From Vreelandella zhaodongensis (GTDB taxonomy: Bacteria; Pseudomonadota; Gammaproteobacteria; Pseudomonadales; Halomonadaceae), in assembly GCF_013415115.1 (NCBI RefSeq), contig NZ_JACCDD010000002.1, positions 558,001 to 622,000 of the forward strand: 64,000 nucleotides of DNA, written 5' to 3'. The translations under genes were made by a program, and so were the position numbers. Below, one piece after another: positions 16,519 to 25,204 of this stretch. A model generated the notes under the pieces. It was not told where the DNA came from, searched no databases, and saw nothing but the letters and a program-made list of their open reading frames with translations. Positions within the stretch are counted from its first letter, which is position 1. Each line of letters opens with the position of its first letter.

Positions 16519-17330
16519 TGTTGTTCTCCATTAAGTGGATAGGCCGAGCCCATAAACTGCCTGAGTCGGTCGGATGTGGTGGCACCAAAGACTGCTTCCG
16601 GGTAACCCTCTGCCTCGATGACCCCCTGGTTGAGGAAGATAACCCTATCGGCCACTTCAGCAGCGAACTTCATTTCGTGGGTAACGATGATCATAGTGCG
16701 GCCCTCATCGGCCAGATTGCGTATGACCTCCAGCACTTCACCAACGAGCTCAGGGTCGAGTGCCGAAGTGGGCTCGTCGAAAAGTAATACTTCTGGGGAC
16801 ATGGCGAGCGCCCTAGCGATGGCGCCGCGCTGTTGCTGGCCGCCGGACAGAGTGTCGGGATAGGCATGCCGGTGAGCGTAGAGACCGACCCGAGAAAGCC
16901 ATGCTTGAGCCTCATCACGGGCCTCGGCTCGGGACTTTCGGAGCACCTGGATGGGAGCCTCCATGATGTTGGCCTCCAGAGTCATGTGCGGCCAGAGGTT
17001 GAAGTTTTGGAACACCATCGCCAGACGAGCACGGAGGCGGCGAAGTTTTTTGCGATCAATCGGTTGCCTCTGAGCACCATGCTGAGGGAAGACAATTTCC
17101 TGATCCAACAGACGCAGAGTGCCGCGCGTCGGTGTCTCAAGCAGGTTAATGCATCTCAGCATGGTGGACTTGCCCGAGCCACTGCTGCCGATCAGGGCAA
17201 TGACTTCTCCTCGATAAGCCATGATGCTGACGCCCTTCAAGACCTCATCCTGTCCGAAGGATTTGTGCACGTCGTTTACTTCAATGACGGGAGTAACGCC
17301 TGACCCCCTTTTGCTCGGTGCGCTGGACAA
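16515..17330 (-). CDS. Polar amino-acid ABC transporter ATP-binding protein
   Basis: A 271-residue ATPase energising the transporter encoded downstream. Walker A GSSGSGKST, signature [18 protein letters not shown], Walker [14 protein letters not shown] and the switch His in VTHEM are all present. The start is placed at a TTG at 17330 because a perfect AGGAGG lies nine bases upstream and conserved sequence (VIEVNDVHKSFG) begins 14 residues later. Longer readings would begin inside the 18-bp tandem repeats and give an implausible Cys-rich leader. It is the first gene of the leftward operon ATPase, binding protein, two permeases, argE. Confidence 0.88.
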   Translation of the reverse strand: MSSAPSKRGSGVTPVIEVNDVHKSFGQDEVLKGVSIMAYRGEVIALIGSSGSGKSTMLRCINLLETPTRGTLRLLDQEIVFPQHGAQRQPIDRKKLRRLRARLAMVFQNFNLWPHMTLEANIMEAPIQVLRKSRAEARDEAQAWLSRVGLYAHRHAYPDTLSGGQQQRGAIARALAMSPEVLLFDEPTSALDPELVGEVLEVIRNLADEGRTMIIVTHEMKFAAEVADRVIFLNQGVIEAEGYPEAVFGATTSDRLRQFMGSAYPLNGEQQ

Positions 17331-17374
17331 GGCAGGTATCCTCCTGACAGGCATTGCTGTCGTCGTTATGCTGT

Positions 17375-17437
17375 TGCATAAAACTATGCAACTGTATAAA
17401 ACTATGCATCTGTATAAAACTATGCATCTGTATAACA
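17375..17437. promoter_or_regulatory. 18-bp tandem repeats with palindromic cores between divergent operons
   Basis: Three full units and a half unit with an 18-base period (17375-17392, 17393-17410, 17411-17428, 17429-17437). Units two and three are identical (TGTATAAAACTATGCATC). The first contains a perfect 6-4-6 inverted repeat TGCATA-AAAC-TATGCA; the others differ by one base in that core. Location between the divergent ATPase operon and the DDAH-TetR operon, with TATAAA cores, makes them likely operators overlapping promoters, probably for the TetR-family regulator encoded at 18349. Confidence 0.65.
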
Positions 17438-17476
17438 CCCGCGTCAACTAACTTGGATGCCACGGAGCGAGACCCC

Positions 17477-18352
17477 ATGAAAAACTACGGTTGCCAATCA
17501 ATGGCTGCCCCCATGAGCCGCGTACTGATGCGCCGCCCCGGGGATAGCTTGCGCCAAGCGGATCCACATCTCTGGAACTACAATGGATATTTCGATCCAG
17601 AGAAGGCAATAGCTCAGTATCAGGCGCTAGTGGAAATGGTCGAGGCAACGGGTGCCGAGATCCTCTGGCTCGAAGACGGCAACGATGGGTTGTCGGACGG
17701 CATGTTTACGCGTGATGCTTCTTTGATCACCAAGGCTGGGGCGGTTCTGCTGAAGATGGGAAAGGCACTGCGTGCCCCCGAGCCCGAGAGCCATGGGCGT
17801 GCCTACGCGATGGCAAATATTCCAGTTCTCGGGCGATTGACCGGTGAGGCCTTGGTGGAAGGAGGAGATACCCTCTGGCTGGATGAGCACACGCTGGTGG
17901 TGGGGTTGGGCTTCCGTTCCAACCGAGAAGGGGTACGCCAATTAAATGAGCTACTGAACCCTCATGGCATTGAGGTGCTAGGCTTCGATCTGCCAGTCTG
18001 GTCAGGAGAGACGGCATGCTTGCACTTGATGTCGGTCATTTCTCCTCTGGCTGATGATCTTTACTTGGTGCACCCCAAGCTGATTCCAGCTGCGCTTTGG
18101 ATACTGATGAAGCAACGTGGCATCGAGCTCATAGCCGCTCCGGAAGCGGAGTTTCATGATTCGCTTGGTTTGAACCTCAACGTCATGCCCTTCAGCCCTC
18201 GGGACTGTGTCATGATAGATGGGTTTCCTGGTACCCGTGCCGTGATGGAAGCGCATGGCGTTCGGGTGCGTACTTTCGAGGGTGACGCCCTGTGCATGGC
18301 GTGCGAAGGGGGCCCCACCTGTCTAACCAATCCGATTCTGCGAGAGGCATGA
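17477..18352 (+). CDS. DDAH/arginine deiminase-family hydrolase (dimethylarginine dimethylaminohydrolase-like)
   Basis: A 291-residue guanidine-modifying enzyme of the amidinotransferase/deiminase fold. Visible family marks are DGMFTRDASL near residue 73, EGGD near 130, the catalytic His in CLHLMSVISPL near 182 and a C-terminal Cys in GGPTCLTNPI (residue 282). DDAH enzymes hydrolyse methylated arginines to citrulline and an amine; relatives act on arginine or agmatine. Start 17477 has GGAGCGAGA upstream; earlier in-frame ATGs lie in the repeats. Its stop overlaps the TetR start. Next to an amino-acid transporter and ArgE-like deacylase, it fits uptake and breakdown of modified arginine. Confidence 0.82.
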   Translation: MKNYGCQSMAAPMSRVLMRRPGDSLRQADPHLWNYNGYFDPEKAIAQYQALVEMVEATGAEILWLEDGNDGLSDGMFTRDASLITKAGAVLLKMGKALRAPEPESHGRAYAMANIPVLGRLTGEALVEGGDTLWLDEHTLVVGLGFRSNREGVRQLNELLNPHGIEVLGFDLPVWSGETACLHLMSVISPLADDLYLVHPKLIPAALWILMKQRGIELIAAPEAEFHDSLGLNLNVMPFSPRDCVMIDGFPGTRAVMEAHGVRVRTFEGDALCMACEGGPTCLTNPILREA

Positions 18353-18987
18353 GCTTGGCCGAGATAACACTATCCGACCGCAATGAACGTGGTAATGGGC
18401 TAATTGAGGCGACGTTGACTTGTATCGCCGAAGAGGGCATATCAAACGCGACGGTGCGCAAGATCGCCAACTATGCGGGTGTCTCCAACGGTTTGATTCG
18501 CTTTTACTTCAAGACTAAGGACGGAATCATTCAGGCTGCCTACCAGCGCTTTCTCGAGCGTATCTTCAATGCGGCCTATGAAGCCATGGAGGAACGGGAA
18601 GGCGAGCCAGTAGAGCGCCTGCGTACCTTTCTTGGGGCCAACCTCTCGCCGCCGATCGTGACCCCGGAGATGGTGTTGTTATGGGCCAACTTTCTGCCTC
18701 TTACCTACCAAGATGCTCGAATGACCGAAATCCGCGAGCAGTGGTACAACATGACCACTCGGTCGTTGAGGGAGTTGATCCGAGAGGCGCTGGCCGCCGA
18801 GCAGCGAGTGGTCTCTGATCGGGAGCTGCGCCACCTGTCGATGGCGATCAATGGCATGATCGATGGGCTCTGGATCGAGGGAGCCCTGTCGACGGATAAG
18901 CTGGTCACCCAGGAGCTGCGTGAGGTAGGGCTGAATACAGCGGCGAAGATCCTTGGGTTAGAAAGCTTATCCGTTGAGAGGTCATAA
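18349..18987 (+). CDS. TetR/AcrR-family regulator (BetI-like)
   Basis: A 212-residue regulator. The N-terminal HTH reads ATLTCIAEEGISNATVRKIA then NYAGVSNGLIRFYFKTKDGI, the BetI-type sequence. The C-terminal part (70-212) is the helical ligand-binding and dimerisation domain. It begins in an ATGA overlap with the DDAH-like gene, so the two are co-translated. It probably responds to a metabolite of this module and binds the palindromic repeats upstream at 17375-17437; that pairing is inference. Confidence 0.88.
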   Translation: MSLAEITLSDRNERGNGLIEATLTCIAEEGISNATVRKIANYAGVSNGLIRFYFKTKDGIIQAAYQRFLERIFNAAYEAMEEREGEPVERLRTFLGANLSPPIVTPEMVLLWANFLPLTYQDARMTEIREQWYNMTTRSLRELIREALAAEQRVVSDRELRHLSMAINGMIDGLWIEGALSTDKLVTQELREVGLNTAAKILGLESLSVERS

Positions 18988-19016
18988 CGCTCAGCGATTT
19001 TTCTGCGGCCTGATGC

Positions 19017-19895
19017 CTACTCAATATTCTGAATCTGCTCCCGCATCTGCTCGATCAGCACCTTTAGCTCTACCGCGCAGCGGGTTGTTTCAGCCACCAC
19101 GGATTTTGACGACAGCGTGTTAGCTTCGCGGTTGAGTTCCTGCATTAGAAAGTCCAAACGGCGGCCTTTAGGGCCTTTTTGAGCCAGCTGGTGGCTCACT
19201 TCTTCTATATGTGCGGTGAGGCGATCCAGTTCTTCATCTACGTCGGCTTTTTGTGCCACCAGTACCAGTTCGGCTTCCAGACGTTGGGGGTCGAGTTCGG
19301 TTTTGGCGACGTCTAAGCGCTCCAGTAGTTGGGCGCGCTGGCGCTCTAAAATTTGCGGCAGCAGGCTGCGCACGGTGGCCACCTGCTCACTCACGGCGGT
19401 CAGGCGAGTCGTGATCATCTCAGCGAGTTTTTCGCCTTCCCGGGCGCGGGCGTCGATCAACTCGTTCAGTGCTTGATCAAATAGCGTTTTGGCGGCGGCT
19501 TTAATGGCATCTTGATCGAGGTGCTGGGTTTCCATAACGCCGGGTTGGTTAAGCAATGCCAGCGTGGTGGGCGGTACGGCACTGGGCACTTGTTGCTGAA
19601 TAGCGGCTAGGGCATCGGCAATTTCTTTCAGACGCTGGGCATTAACTGCGGGGGCTTGGTTGGCTTCGGCAGCTTCAAAACGCAGGCTGCACTCTACTTT
19701 GCCTCGTGCTAGACGCGTGCGTAGAGCGTCGCGCAGCAGCGGTTCTAGCTCGCGCAGGGCGTCAGGCAGGCGAAAGTGCGGTTCCAGGTAACGCTGGTTC
19801 ACCGAACGTATTTCCACCTGGAGGGTGCCAAACGGAGCGGCCTGCTCGGTGCGGGCAAAGGCGGTCATGCTGTGTACGTGGCGTGGGCTGGCCAT
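19017..19895 (-). CDS. yicC: YicC family endoribonuclease-like stress protein
   Basis: A 292-residue YicC-family protein. Recognisable parts are SMTAFARTEQ at the start, VEIRSVNQRYLEPHFRLPDA, and the C-terminal GRRLDFLMQELNREANTLSS. E. coli YicC has been described as a ribonuclease affecting small RNA turnover. The start at 19895 has AGGAA six bases upstream; an ATG at 19919 would add eight residues. yicC normally lies beside gmk; here its 3' end faces the inserted module, and a degraded duplicate of that end is at 12963-13020. Confidence 0.95.
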   Translation of the reverse strand: MASPRHVHSMTAFARTEQAAPFGTLQVEIRSVNQRYLEPHFRLPDALRELEPLLRDALRTRLARGKVECSLRFEAAEANQAPAVNAQRLKEIADALAAIQQQVPSAVPPTTLALLNQPGVMETQHLDQDAIKAAAKTLFDQALNELIDARAREGEKLAEMITTRLTAVSEQVATVRSLLPQILERQRAQLLERLDVAKTELDPQRLEAELVLVAQKADVDEELDRLTAHIEEVSHQLAQKGPKGRRLDFLMQELNREANTLSSKSVVAETTRCAVELKVLIEQMREQIQNIE

Positions 19896-20037
19896 TAAAG
19901 ATTCCTGTTCATCGCGCATTTAGGTCAGTCTACCCGATCTTGTGCTGGTTGATACGCCTGCCTTGAATAGGCCCATCAGTGACGGCGTTGACGTGTACAA
20001 TGGAGGACTTTCCTACCCCAAGATAATGTGAGGTGCT

Positions 20038-20775
20038 ATGCGTCCTGATGTTGTTCGCCCTAGCGGCCGCGAAGCCAACCAGCTCCGTGAGATTCGTATA
20101 ACTCGCGATTACACCCGTCATGCAGAAGGTTCGGTACTGGTGGAGTTTGGCGATACCAAGGTGCTGTGTAACGCGAGCGTGGAAGCGGGCGTACCACGCT
20201 GGCTGCGTGGCAAAAATCAGGGTTGGATCACCGCTGAGTACGGCATGCTGCCCCGTGCCACGCACACTCGCAGTGGCCGTGAAGCGACGCGTGGCAAACA
20301 GGGTGGTCGTACGCTGGAAATTCAGCGTTTGATTGGCCGTAGTCTGCGCGCGGCAGTGAACTTGAAGAAACTGGGCGAGTTCACCATTACCGTGGATTGC
20401 GATGTAATCCAGGCCGACGGCGGAACCCGTACCGCGTCAATTACCGGTGGCTGTGTGGCGCTGGTGGATGCTATTCGCTATTTGCAGCGTGAGAAGAAGA
20501 TCAAAGGTGACCCCTTTAAACAGCTGGTCAGCGCGATTTCGGTGGGTATCTATAAAGGTGTACCGGTACTAGATCTGGACTACCCGGAAGATAGCAAAGC
20601 CGACACCGATCTGAACGTGGTGATGACTGAAAGTGGCGAGCTGATTGAGGTGCAGGGCACCGCGGAAGCAGGTGCGTTTAACCGTGCCGAGCTGAATGCG
20701 ATGCTTGATCTGGCGGAGAAAGCGGGCAACGAGCTGCGCGAAACACAGCGTGAAGCACTGGGTATTCGCGGCTAA
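20038..20775 (+). CDS. rph: Ribonuclease PH
   Basis: A 245-residue phosphorolytic 3'-exoribonuclease trimming tRNA precursors. It begins [20 protein letters not shown] and contains [23 protein letters not shown] and [18 protein letters not shown], all diagnostic of RNase PH. It is divergent from yicC and convergent with the Crc-like gene, with a strong palindromic terminator between them. Length is close to the usual 238. Confidence 0.98.
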   Translation: MRPDVVRPSGREANQLREIRITRDYTRHAEGSVLVEFGDTKVLCNASVEAGVPRWLRGKNQGWITAEYGMLPRATHTRSGREATRGKQGGRTLEIQRLIGRSLRAAVNLKKLGEFTITVDCDVIQADGGTRTASITGGCVALVDAIRYLQREKKIKGDPFKQLVSAISVGIYKGVPVLDLDYPEDSKADTDLNVVMTESGELIEVQGTAEAGAFNRAELNAMLDLAEKAGNELRETQREALGIRG

Positions 20776-20810
20776 GGCGTTACTTAGCAAGTACCCTACG
20801 CGCTTACGCA

Positions 20811-20838
20811 AACAGGCCAGCTTTTAAGCTGGCCTGTT
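20811..20838. terminator. Bidirectional terminator between rph and crc-like gene
   Basis: A perfect 13-bp inverted repeat, AACAGGCCAGCTT and AAGCTGGCCTGTT, with only two bases between, lies between two convergent genes. The U-tract is short on both sides, so efficiency is uncertain. Confidence 0.75.
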
Positions 20839-20874
20839 GCTGAGACGGGTAACGCGACGCGGGAAAGTGAGCGC

Positions 20875-21642
20875 TTACAGCGCTAAGTCATACTCAACGA
20901 TCAGCGGTGCGAACTCAGAGAAGGTCGCATCGTAATCAATCCACGCGTCTACCACATGGCGACGGAAGTTGGGGCCGACCAGTTGGTAGTCAATCCGCCA
21001 GCCTTCTTGGCGCTCACGGGGCACGTCTTGATTGAGCTTGGGCCACCAGGTGTATTCACCCGCATCGCGATTAATTTCGCGGAAGGTGTCAATAAAGCCC
21101 GTTGGGCCAAGCACTTGATCCATCCAGGCGCGCTCTTCCGGACGGAAACCAGAGGTCAGCTGGTTGTCCGACCAGTTAGCCAAATCGACCGTTTTGTGGG
21201 CAATATGCCAAGTACCACAGATGATGTATTCACGACGTTTGCGTGACATCTTCGTCAGATACTCTTGGTACTGTTCCATAAACGCTTGTTTGGCTTTTTG
21301 ATCACTCCCATCAGGCATCAGGAAGGTAGCAATACTGAAGCGGTCATAATCCGCCTGCAGAAAACGCCCTTCATGGTCGCACTGAGGAAACCCCAAGCCG
21401 TACATAATGGCCTTGGGGATTTTGCGGCAATAGAGTGCCACACCGGAGAAACCATCTTCTTCGGCATCCAGGAAGTAGCCTTCGTAGCCTTCCGGATAGA
21501 GAATATGGTCACCCAGTTCAAAACTTTTTGCCTTGATGTTCTGCACGCAGACCACGTCGGCGTCCTGCTGAGCCAGCCAGTCCAGGAAGCCACGGTCGAC
21601 GGCATCACGTATACCATTGACATTGATGCTGGCAATTTTCAT
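20875..21642 (-). CDS. crc: Crc-like catabolite repression control protein (catalytically degenerate exonuclease III homologue)
   Basis: A 255-residue exonuclease III-fold protein whose active-site residues are replaced: the metal-binding Glu of LQETK is Asn (VCVQNIK), the GDxNIAH motif is GTWHIAH, and the final SDHAP is SEFAP. The same kinds of loss mark Pseudomonas Crc, which acts with Hfq in translational carbon catabolite repression rather than as a nuclease. Other Crc-like segments are RFLQADYDRFSIATFLMP, RKRREYIICG and APLIVEYD. Location between rph and pyrE matches crc in pseudomonads. Start 21642 has AGGGAC upstream; a longer reading from 21711 is unlikely. Confidence 0.85.
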   Translation of the reverse strand: MKIASINVNGIRDAVDRGFLDWLAQQDADVVCVQNIKAKSFELGDHILYPEGYEGYFLDAEEDGFSGVALYCRKIPKAIMYGLGFPQCDHEGRFLQADYDRFSIATFLMPDGSDQKAKQAFMEQYQEYLTKMSRKRREYIICGTWHIAHKTVDLANWSDNQLTSGFRPEERAWMDQVLGPTGFIDTFREINRDAGEYTWWPKLNQDVPRERQEGWRIDYQLVGPNFRRHVVDAWIDYDATFSEFAPLIVEYDLAL

Positions 21643-21780
21643 AAATCGTCCCTTTTGCGTCGCTGCTGTATGATACCCGACGTTTAGACGTTTGGGTAAA
21701 TAGACAAACAAAATCTTGCTATTTAACCCCGTTTTATTATTGCGTTTGACTTACATTCCTATCGACAAGAGAAGACCGCT

Positions 21781-22446
21781 GTGGCTACCACTCTACAACC
21801 CTACCAACGCGATTTCATTGCCTTCGCTATTGAACAGGGCGTGCTCAAGTTTGGCGAGTTCACGCTTAAGTCGGGGCGAGTAAGCCCTTACTTCTTTAAT
21901 GCGGGCCTGTTTCAGACCGGCCGCGCCTTGGCCAAGCTGGGCCGATTCTACGCCCAAGCGATTGTCGATAGCGGCCTGAAGGCGGATGTGCTGTTTGGCC
22001 CTGCCTATAAAGGCATTCCCCTGGCGGCAGTAACCGCAGCAGCGCTGGCTGACCATCACGACCGCGATATGCCCTACGCGTTTAACCGCAAAGAGGCCAA
22101 AACCCACGGCGAAGGCGGCGATATTGTCGGCGCTCCCTTGGCTGGCGATATTTTAATCATTGATGACGTGATTACTGCCGGGACTGCTATCCGTGAAGTC
22201 ATGGGCCTGATTGAACAAAACAGTGCCCGCGCAGGCGGCGTGATTATTGCACTAGATCGTCAAGAACGCGGCCAAGGCGAACAAAGTGCCATCCAGGAAG
22301 TGCAGGCTCAGTATGGCATGCCAGTAGTGAGTATTGTCACCCTAGAGCAAGTGCTTACTTACCTTGAAGAGCATGCCGGAGGCGAAATGCTTGCTTACGC
22401 CGAGGCCGTTCGCGCTTACCGCGATCGCTACGGCATCGCGGGCTAA
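21781..22446 (+). CDS. pyrE: Orotate phosphoribosyltransferase
   Basis: A 221-residue enzyme converting orotate and PRPP to OMP in pyrimidine synthesis. [16 protein letters not shown] near the N-terminus and the PRPP loop [15 protein letters not shown] around residue 120 identify it. The start is GTG with AGAAGA upstream. It is divergent from the Crc-like gene and convergent with trmL, in the rph-crc-pyrE arrangement known from pseudomonads. Confidence 0.98.
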   Translation: MATTLQPYQRDFIAFAIEQGVLKFGEFTLKSGRVSPYFFNAGLFQTGRALAKLGRFYAQAIVDSGLKADVLFGPAYKGIPLAAVTAAALADHHDRDMPYAFNRKEAKTHGEGGDIVGAPLAGDILIIDDVITAGTAIREVMGLIEQNSARAGGVIIALDRQERGQGEQSAIQEVQAQYGMPVVSIVTLEQVLTYLEEHAGGEMLAYAEAVRAYRDRYGIAG

Positions 22447-22455
22447 GTGCTACGA

Positions 22456-22929
22456 TCACTCGCAGCCTAGTGCGCCAGCATAGCCTTGCTGGCGCCACGC
22501 CTCATAGCTGACGATGGCAACGGCGTTGGAAAGGTTCAGGCTACGGTTATTGGGCTGCATGGGGATGCGCAACTTCTGCTCGGCAGGCAACGCTGCGTGC
22601 ACCTGGGGCGAAAGGCCTGCGGTTTCCGAACCGAACAGCAGCACATCGCCCAGCGCGAAAGCCGCGTCACTGTGAGCACGGGTGCCTTTGGTGGTAATCG
22701 CCCATATCGTGCGCCCCTGCATTGCCGCTTGAAACGCCGTAAAATCAGCATGGCGGGTAACATTGGCTAGGTCACGATAATCTAGCCCGGCGCGGCGCAG
22801 CTTTTTCTCTTCGAGATCAAAGCCCAGCGGTTCAATTAAATGTAATCGGCAGCCATTGTTAGCCACCAGGCGCATAATGTTACCCGTGTTGGGTGCCATA
22901 CGCGGTTCAAATAGCGCTACTTCAAACAT
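22456..22929 (-). CDS. trmL: tRNA (cytidine/uridine-2'-O-)-methyltransferase
   Basis: A 157-residue SPOUT-class methyltransferase that modifies the wobble nucleotide of certain leucine tRNAs. Diagnostic segments are [24 protein letters not shown] and the C-terminal knot [19 protein letters not shown]. Start ATG 22929 is chosen from family length; a GTG at 22935 is in frame. Ten bases separate its end from pyrE. Confidence 0.95.
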   Translation of the reverse strand: MFEVALFEPRMAPNTGNIMRLVANNGCRLHLIEPLGFDLEEKKLRRAGLDYRDLANVTRHADFTAFQAAMQGRTIWAITTKGTRAHSDAAFALGDVLLFGSETAGLSPQVHAALPAEQKLRIPMQPNNRSLNLSNAVAIVSYEAWRQQGYAGALGCE

Positions 22930-23025
22930 TACCACCTGCCTATTATTAACTCATTGTGCGTTCGCCCAGCGCCGCTGATTGTAATGGAATTTGCCAAGAA
23001 ACACTTGTAGAGGTCACCCTTAACC

Positions 23026-25095
23026 ATGACGCCCCAACCGCCAAAGAGCATTCTTAGTCGCATTAAAGGGCTAAACCCGCGCCAGCAGGAAGCGGTGCGT
23101 TATATCGATGGCCCCTGTTTGGTCCTGGCGGGCGCGGGTTCCGGTAAAACCAGTGTTATTACCACTAAAATCGCCTATCTGGTGCAAGAGTGCGGCATGA
23201 GCGCGCGCAAAATTGCTGCGGTGACCTTTACCAATAAAGCCGCTCGGGAAATGAAAGAGCGCGTTGGGCAAATGCTGAAGGGCAAAGAGGGCCATGGGCT
23301 AACGGTGTCAACGTTTCACAACCTAGGCCTGAATATTATTCGTGGCGAGCTAAAAACCCTGGGCTACAAACCGGGCTTTTCATTGTTCGACCCGGAAGAT
23401 GCCAAGGCGCTGCTGCGCGATCTGATGAACAAAGACGCTCAGGTAGACGCCGAGCAGATCAACGCAGTGCAGAGCAAAATATCCACGTGGAAGAACGATT
23501 TAGTGCTACCCAGCGATGCGCTCTCGTTTGCCGCGGATGATGACGAGCACTTTGCCGCACGGGTCTATGAAGCTTACGTGCGCCACTTGAAAGCCTATAA
23601 CGCGGTAGATTTCGACGACCTGATTCTACTGCCGGTGGTTCTGCTCCAGCGTGACCCAGAAGCACTGGCCCGCTGGCGGAACAAAATCCACTACATGCTA
23701 GTGGATGAGTACCAGGACACGAACGTTTCCCAGTACCTGCTGGTGAAACTGCTGATGGCCGAGCGGGCGACCTTTACCGTGGTCGGCGACGACGATCAGT
23801 CGATCTACGCGTGGCGTGGCGCACGGCCTGAAAACCTGGTGACACTTGGTGAAGATTTCCCACGCCTGAACGTCATCAAACTAGAGCAGAACTACCGTTC
23901 GACCGGCACTATTTTGCGCGCAGCCAACACGTTAATTGCCAACAACCCCCACGTTTACGATAAAACCTTGTGGTCGGATATGGGCGATGGCGCACCCATT
24001 CGGGTCATCGTTAACCGTCATGAAGAGGCAGAATCGGAGCGAGTAGCCAGTGAAATGCTGACTCGGCGTATCAAAGAGAAGGCGGAATGGCGAGACTTTG
24101 CGGTGCTCTATCGGGGTAACTTCCAGGCACGCTTGTTGGAACTCAAGCTGCAGCACTACCAAATCCCCTACAAGCTTTCCGGTGGTACGTCGTTTTTCTC
24201 CCGCAACGAGATCAAGGACACCATGGCCTACCTGCGGCTGTTGATTAACCCTGCCGACGATAACGCCTTTCTACGCATTGTGAACGTACCCCGTCGGGAA
24301 ATAGGCCCCGGCACCCTGGAAAAGCTGGCCAACTATGCAACAGAACGCTCTATTTCGCTATTTGCTGCCTGCTACGAGCTGGGGTTAGAGCAAACGCTGC
24401 CGACTCGAGCCGTAGAGCGGCTTTCACGCTTTACCCACTTTATTGATGGCGTGCGCAAGCGCATGGATCAAGACGATGCCATCGCGGCCATTCGTGACAT
24501 GCTGCGTGATATGGATTACGAGGCATGGCTCTATCAGAATGCCAGCGCACCAACCGTCGCTGAACGGCGTATGGCCAACGTATGGGTTTTGATTGATCAG
24601 CTAGAAAAGTCGCTTAACCGAGACCCGGAAGATACCGATGATTCCACCGCGACGGAAACCGATGGCGTAGAAGCCGCCATTTCCCGTTTGGTGTTACGAG
24701 ATATTCTTGAGCAGCAGGCTGAAGAAGACGACTCCGATCGTGTGCAGCTACTCACGATGCACGCCTCGAAAGGGCTGGAGTTTCCCCATGTATACTTGAT
24801 GGGCTTAGAGGAAGATCTGCTTCCCCACCGCAACGCCATTGAAATGGGCACTGTGGAAGAGGAACGCCGCTTGGCTTACGTCGGCATTACGCGGGCAAGG
24901 CGCACGCTGACGCTGACGCTAGCCCGCCAGCGCAAAGCATATGGTGAGCTGATGGACTGCCAGCCCAGCCGTTTTTTAGACGAACTGCCCGGCGATGATT
25001 TGGAGTGGGAAGGCCGTGCCGATAAAGAAGACCCCGAAAAAAAGCAGGCACGTGGTAAAGATGCCATTGCCGGTTTGCGCTCACTTTTGGGCTGA
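23026..25095 (+). CDS. rep: ATP-dependent DNA helicase Rep
   Basis: A 689-residue SF1A 3'-5' helicase that aids replication forks through obstacles. Motifs in order: Q-motif LNPRQQEAVR, motif I LAGAGSGKT, Ia TFTNKAAREMKERV, II VDEYQDTN, III GDDDQSIYAWRGA, IV QNYRS, V TMHASKGLEFPHVYL and VI YVGITRARRTL. The short N-terminus and overall length fit Rep rather than UvrD (about 720). It is followed by an inverted repeat shared with the convergent cytochrome gene. Confidence 0.95.
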   Translation: MTPQPPKSILSRIKGLNPRQQEAVRYIDGPCLVLAGAGSGKTSVITTKIAYLVQECGMSARKIAAVTFTNKAAREMKERVGQMLKGKEGHGLTVSTFHNLGLNIIRGELKTLGYKPGFSLFDPEDAKALLRDLMNKDAQVDAEQINAVQSKISTWKNDLVLPSDALSFAADDDEHFAARVYEAYVRHLKAYNAVDFDDLILLPVVLLQRDPEALARWRNKIHYMLVDEYQDTNVSQYLLVKLLMAERATFTVVGDDDQSIYAWRGARPENLVTLGEDFPRLNVIKLEQNYRSTGTILRAANTLIANNPHVYDKTLWSDMGDGAPIRVIVNRHEEAESERVASEMLTRRIKEKAEWRDFAVLYRGNFQARLLELKLQHYQIPYKLSGGTSFFSRNEIKDTMAYLRLLINPADDNAFLRIVNVPRREIGPGTLEKLANYATERSISLFAACYELGLEQTLPTRAVERLSRFTHFIDGVRKRMDQDDAIAAIRDMLRDMDYEAWLYQNASAPTVAERRMANVWVLIDQLEKSLNRDPEDTDDSTATETDGVEAAISRLVLRDILEQQAEEDDSDRVQLLTMHASKGLEFPHVYLMGLEEDLLPHRNAIEMGTVEEERRLAYVGITRARRTLTLTLARQRKAYGELMDCQPSRFLDELPGDDLEWEGRADKEDPEKKQARGKDAIAGLRSLLG

Positions 25096-25123
25096 GCGCT
25101 TTTTATTGGGCCAACCGCAACGC

Positions 25124-25166
25124 AAAAAAATATCCACAGGGGGTGATAAAAACCCACCTGTGGATA
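25124..25166 (-). terminator. Terminator of the di-heme cytochrome gene
   Basis: TATCCACAGG (25131-25140) and CCTGTGGATA (25157-25166) form a perfect 10-bp stem extended by GGGT/ACCC; on the minus strand it is followed by seven T residues (25124-25130). This is a standard intrinsic terminator for the leftward cytochrome gene. The stem halves resemble DnaA boxes by chance or design. Confidence 0.75.
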
Positions 25167-25204
25167 GATTTGTCGTCAACCAATAAGGGTCATGACTTAC
25201 TGTA

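Noticed and set aside
17375-17437. Short direct repeats that could suggest a CRISPR array
   Set aside because: The units are contiguous with no spacers, only 18 bases long, and no cas genes are nearby; they fit operators between divergent operons.
17354-17476. Cys-rich N-terminal extensions for the DDAH-like and ATPase genes
   Set aside because: They are translations of the 18-bp repeats on each strand; good RBS sites support the later starts at 17477 and 17330.
25131-25166. Pair of DnaA-box-like sequences after rep
   Set aside because: They form the stem of an intrinsic terminator with a seven-T tract, and both deviate from the consensus; no AT-rich unwinding region is adjacent.
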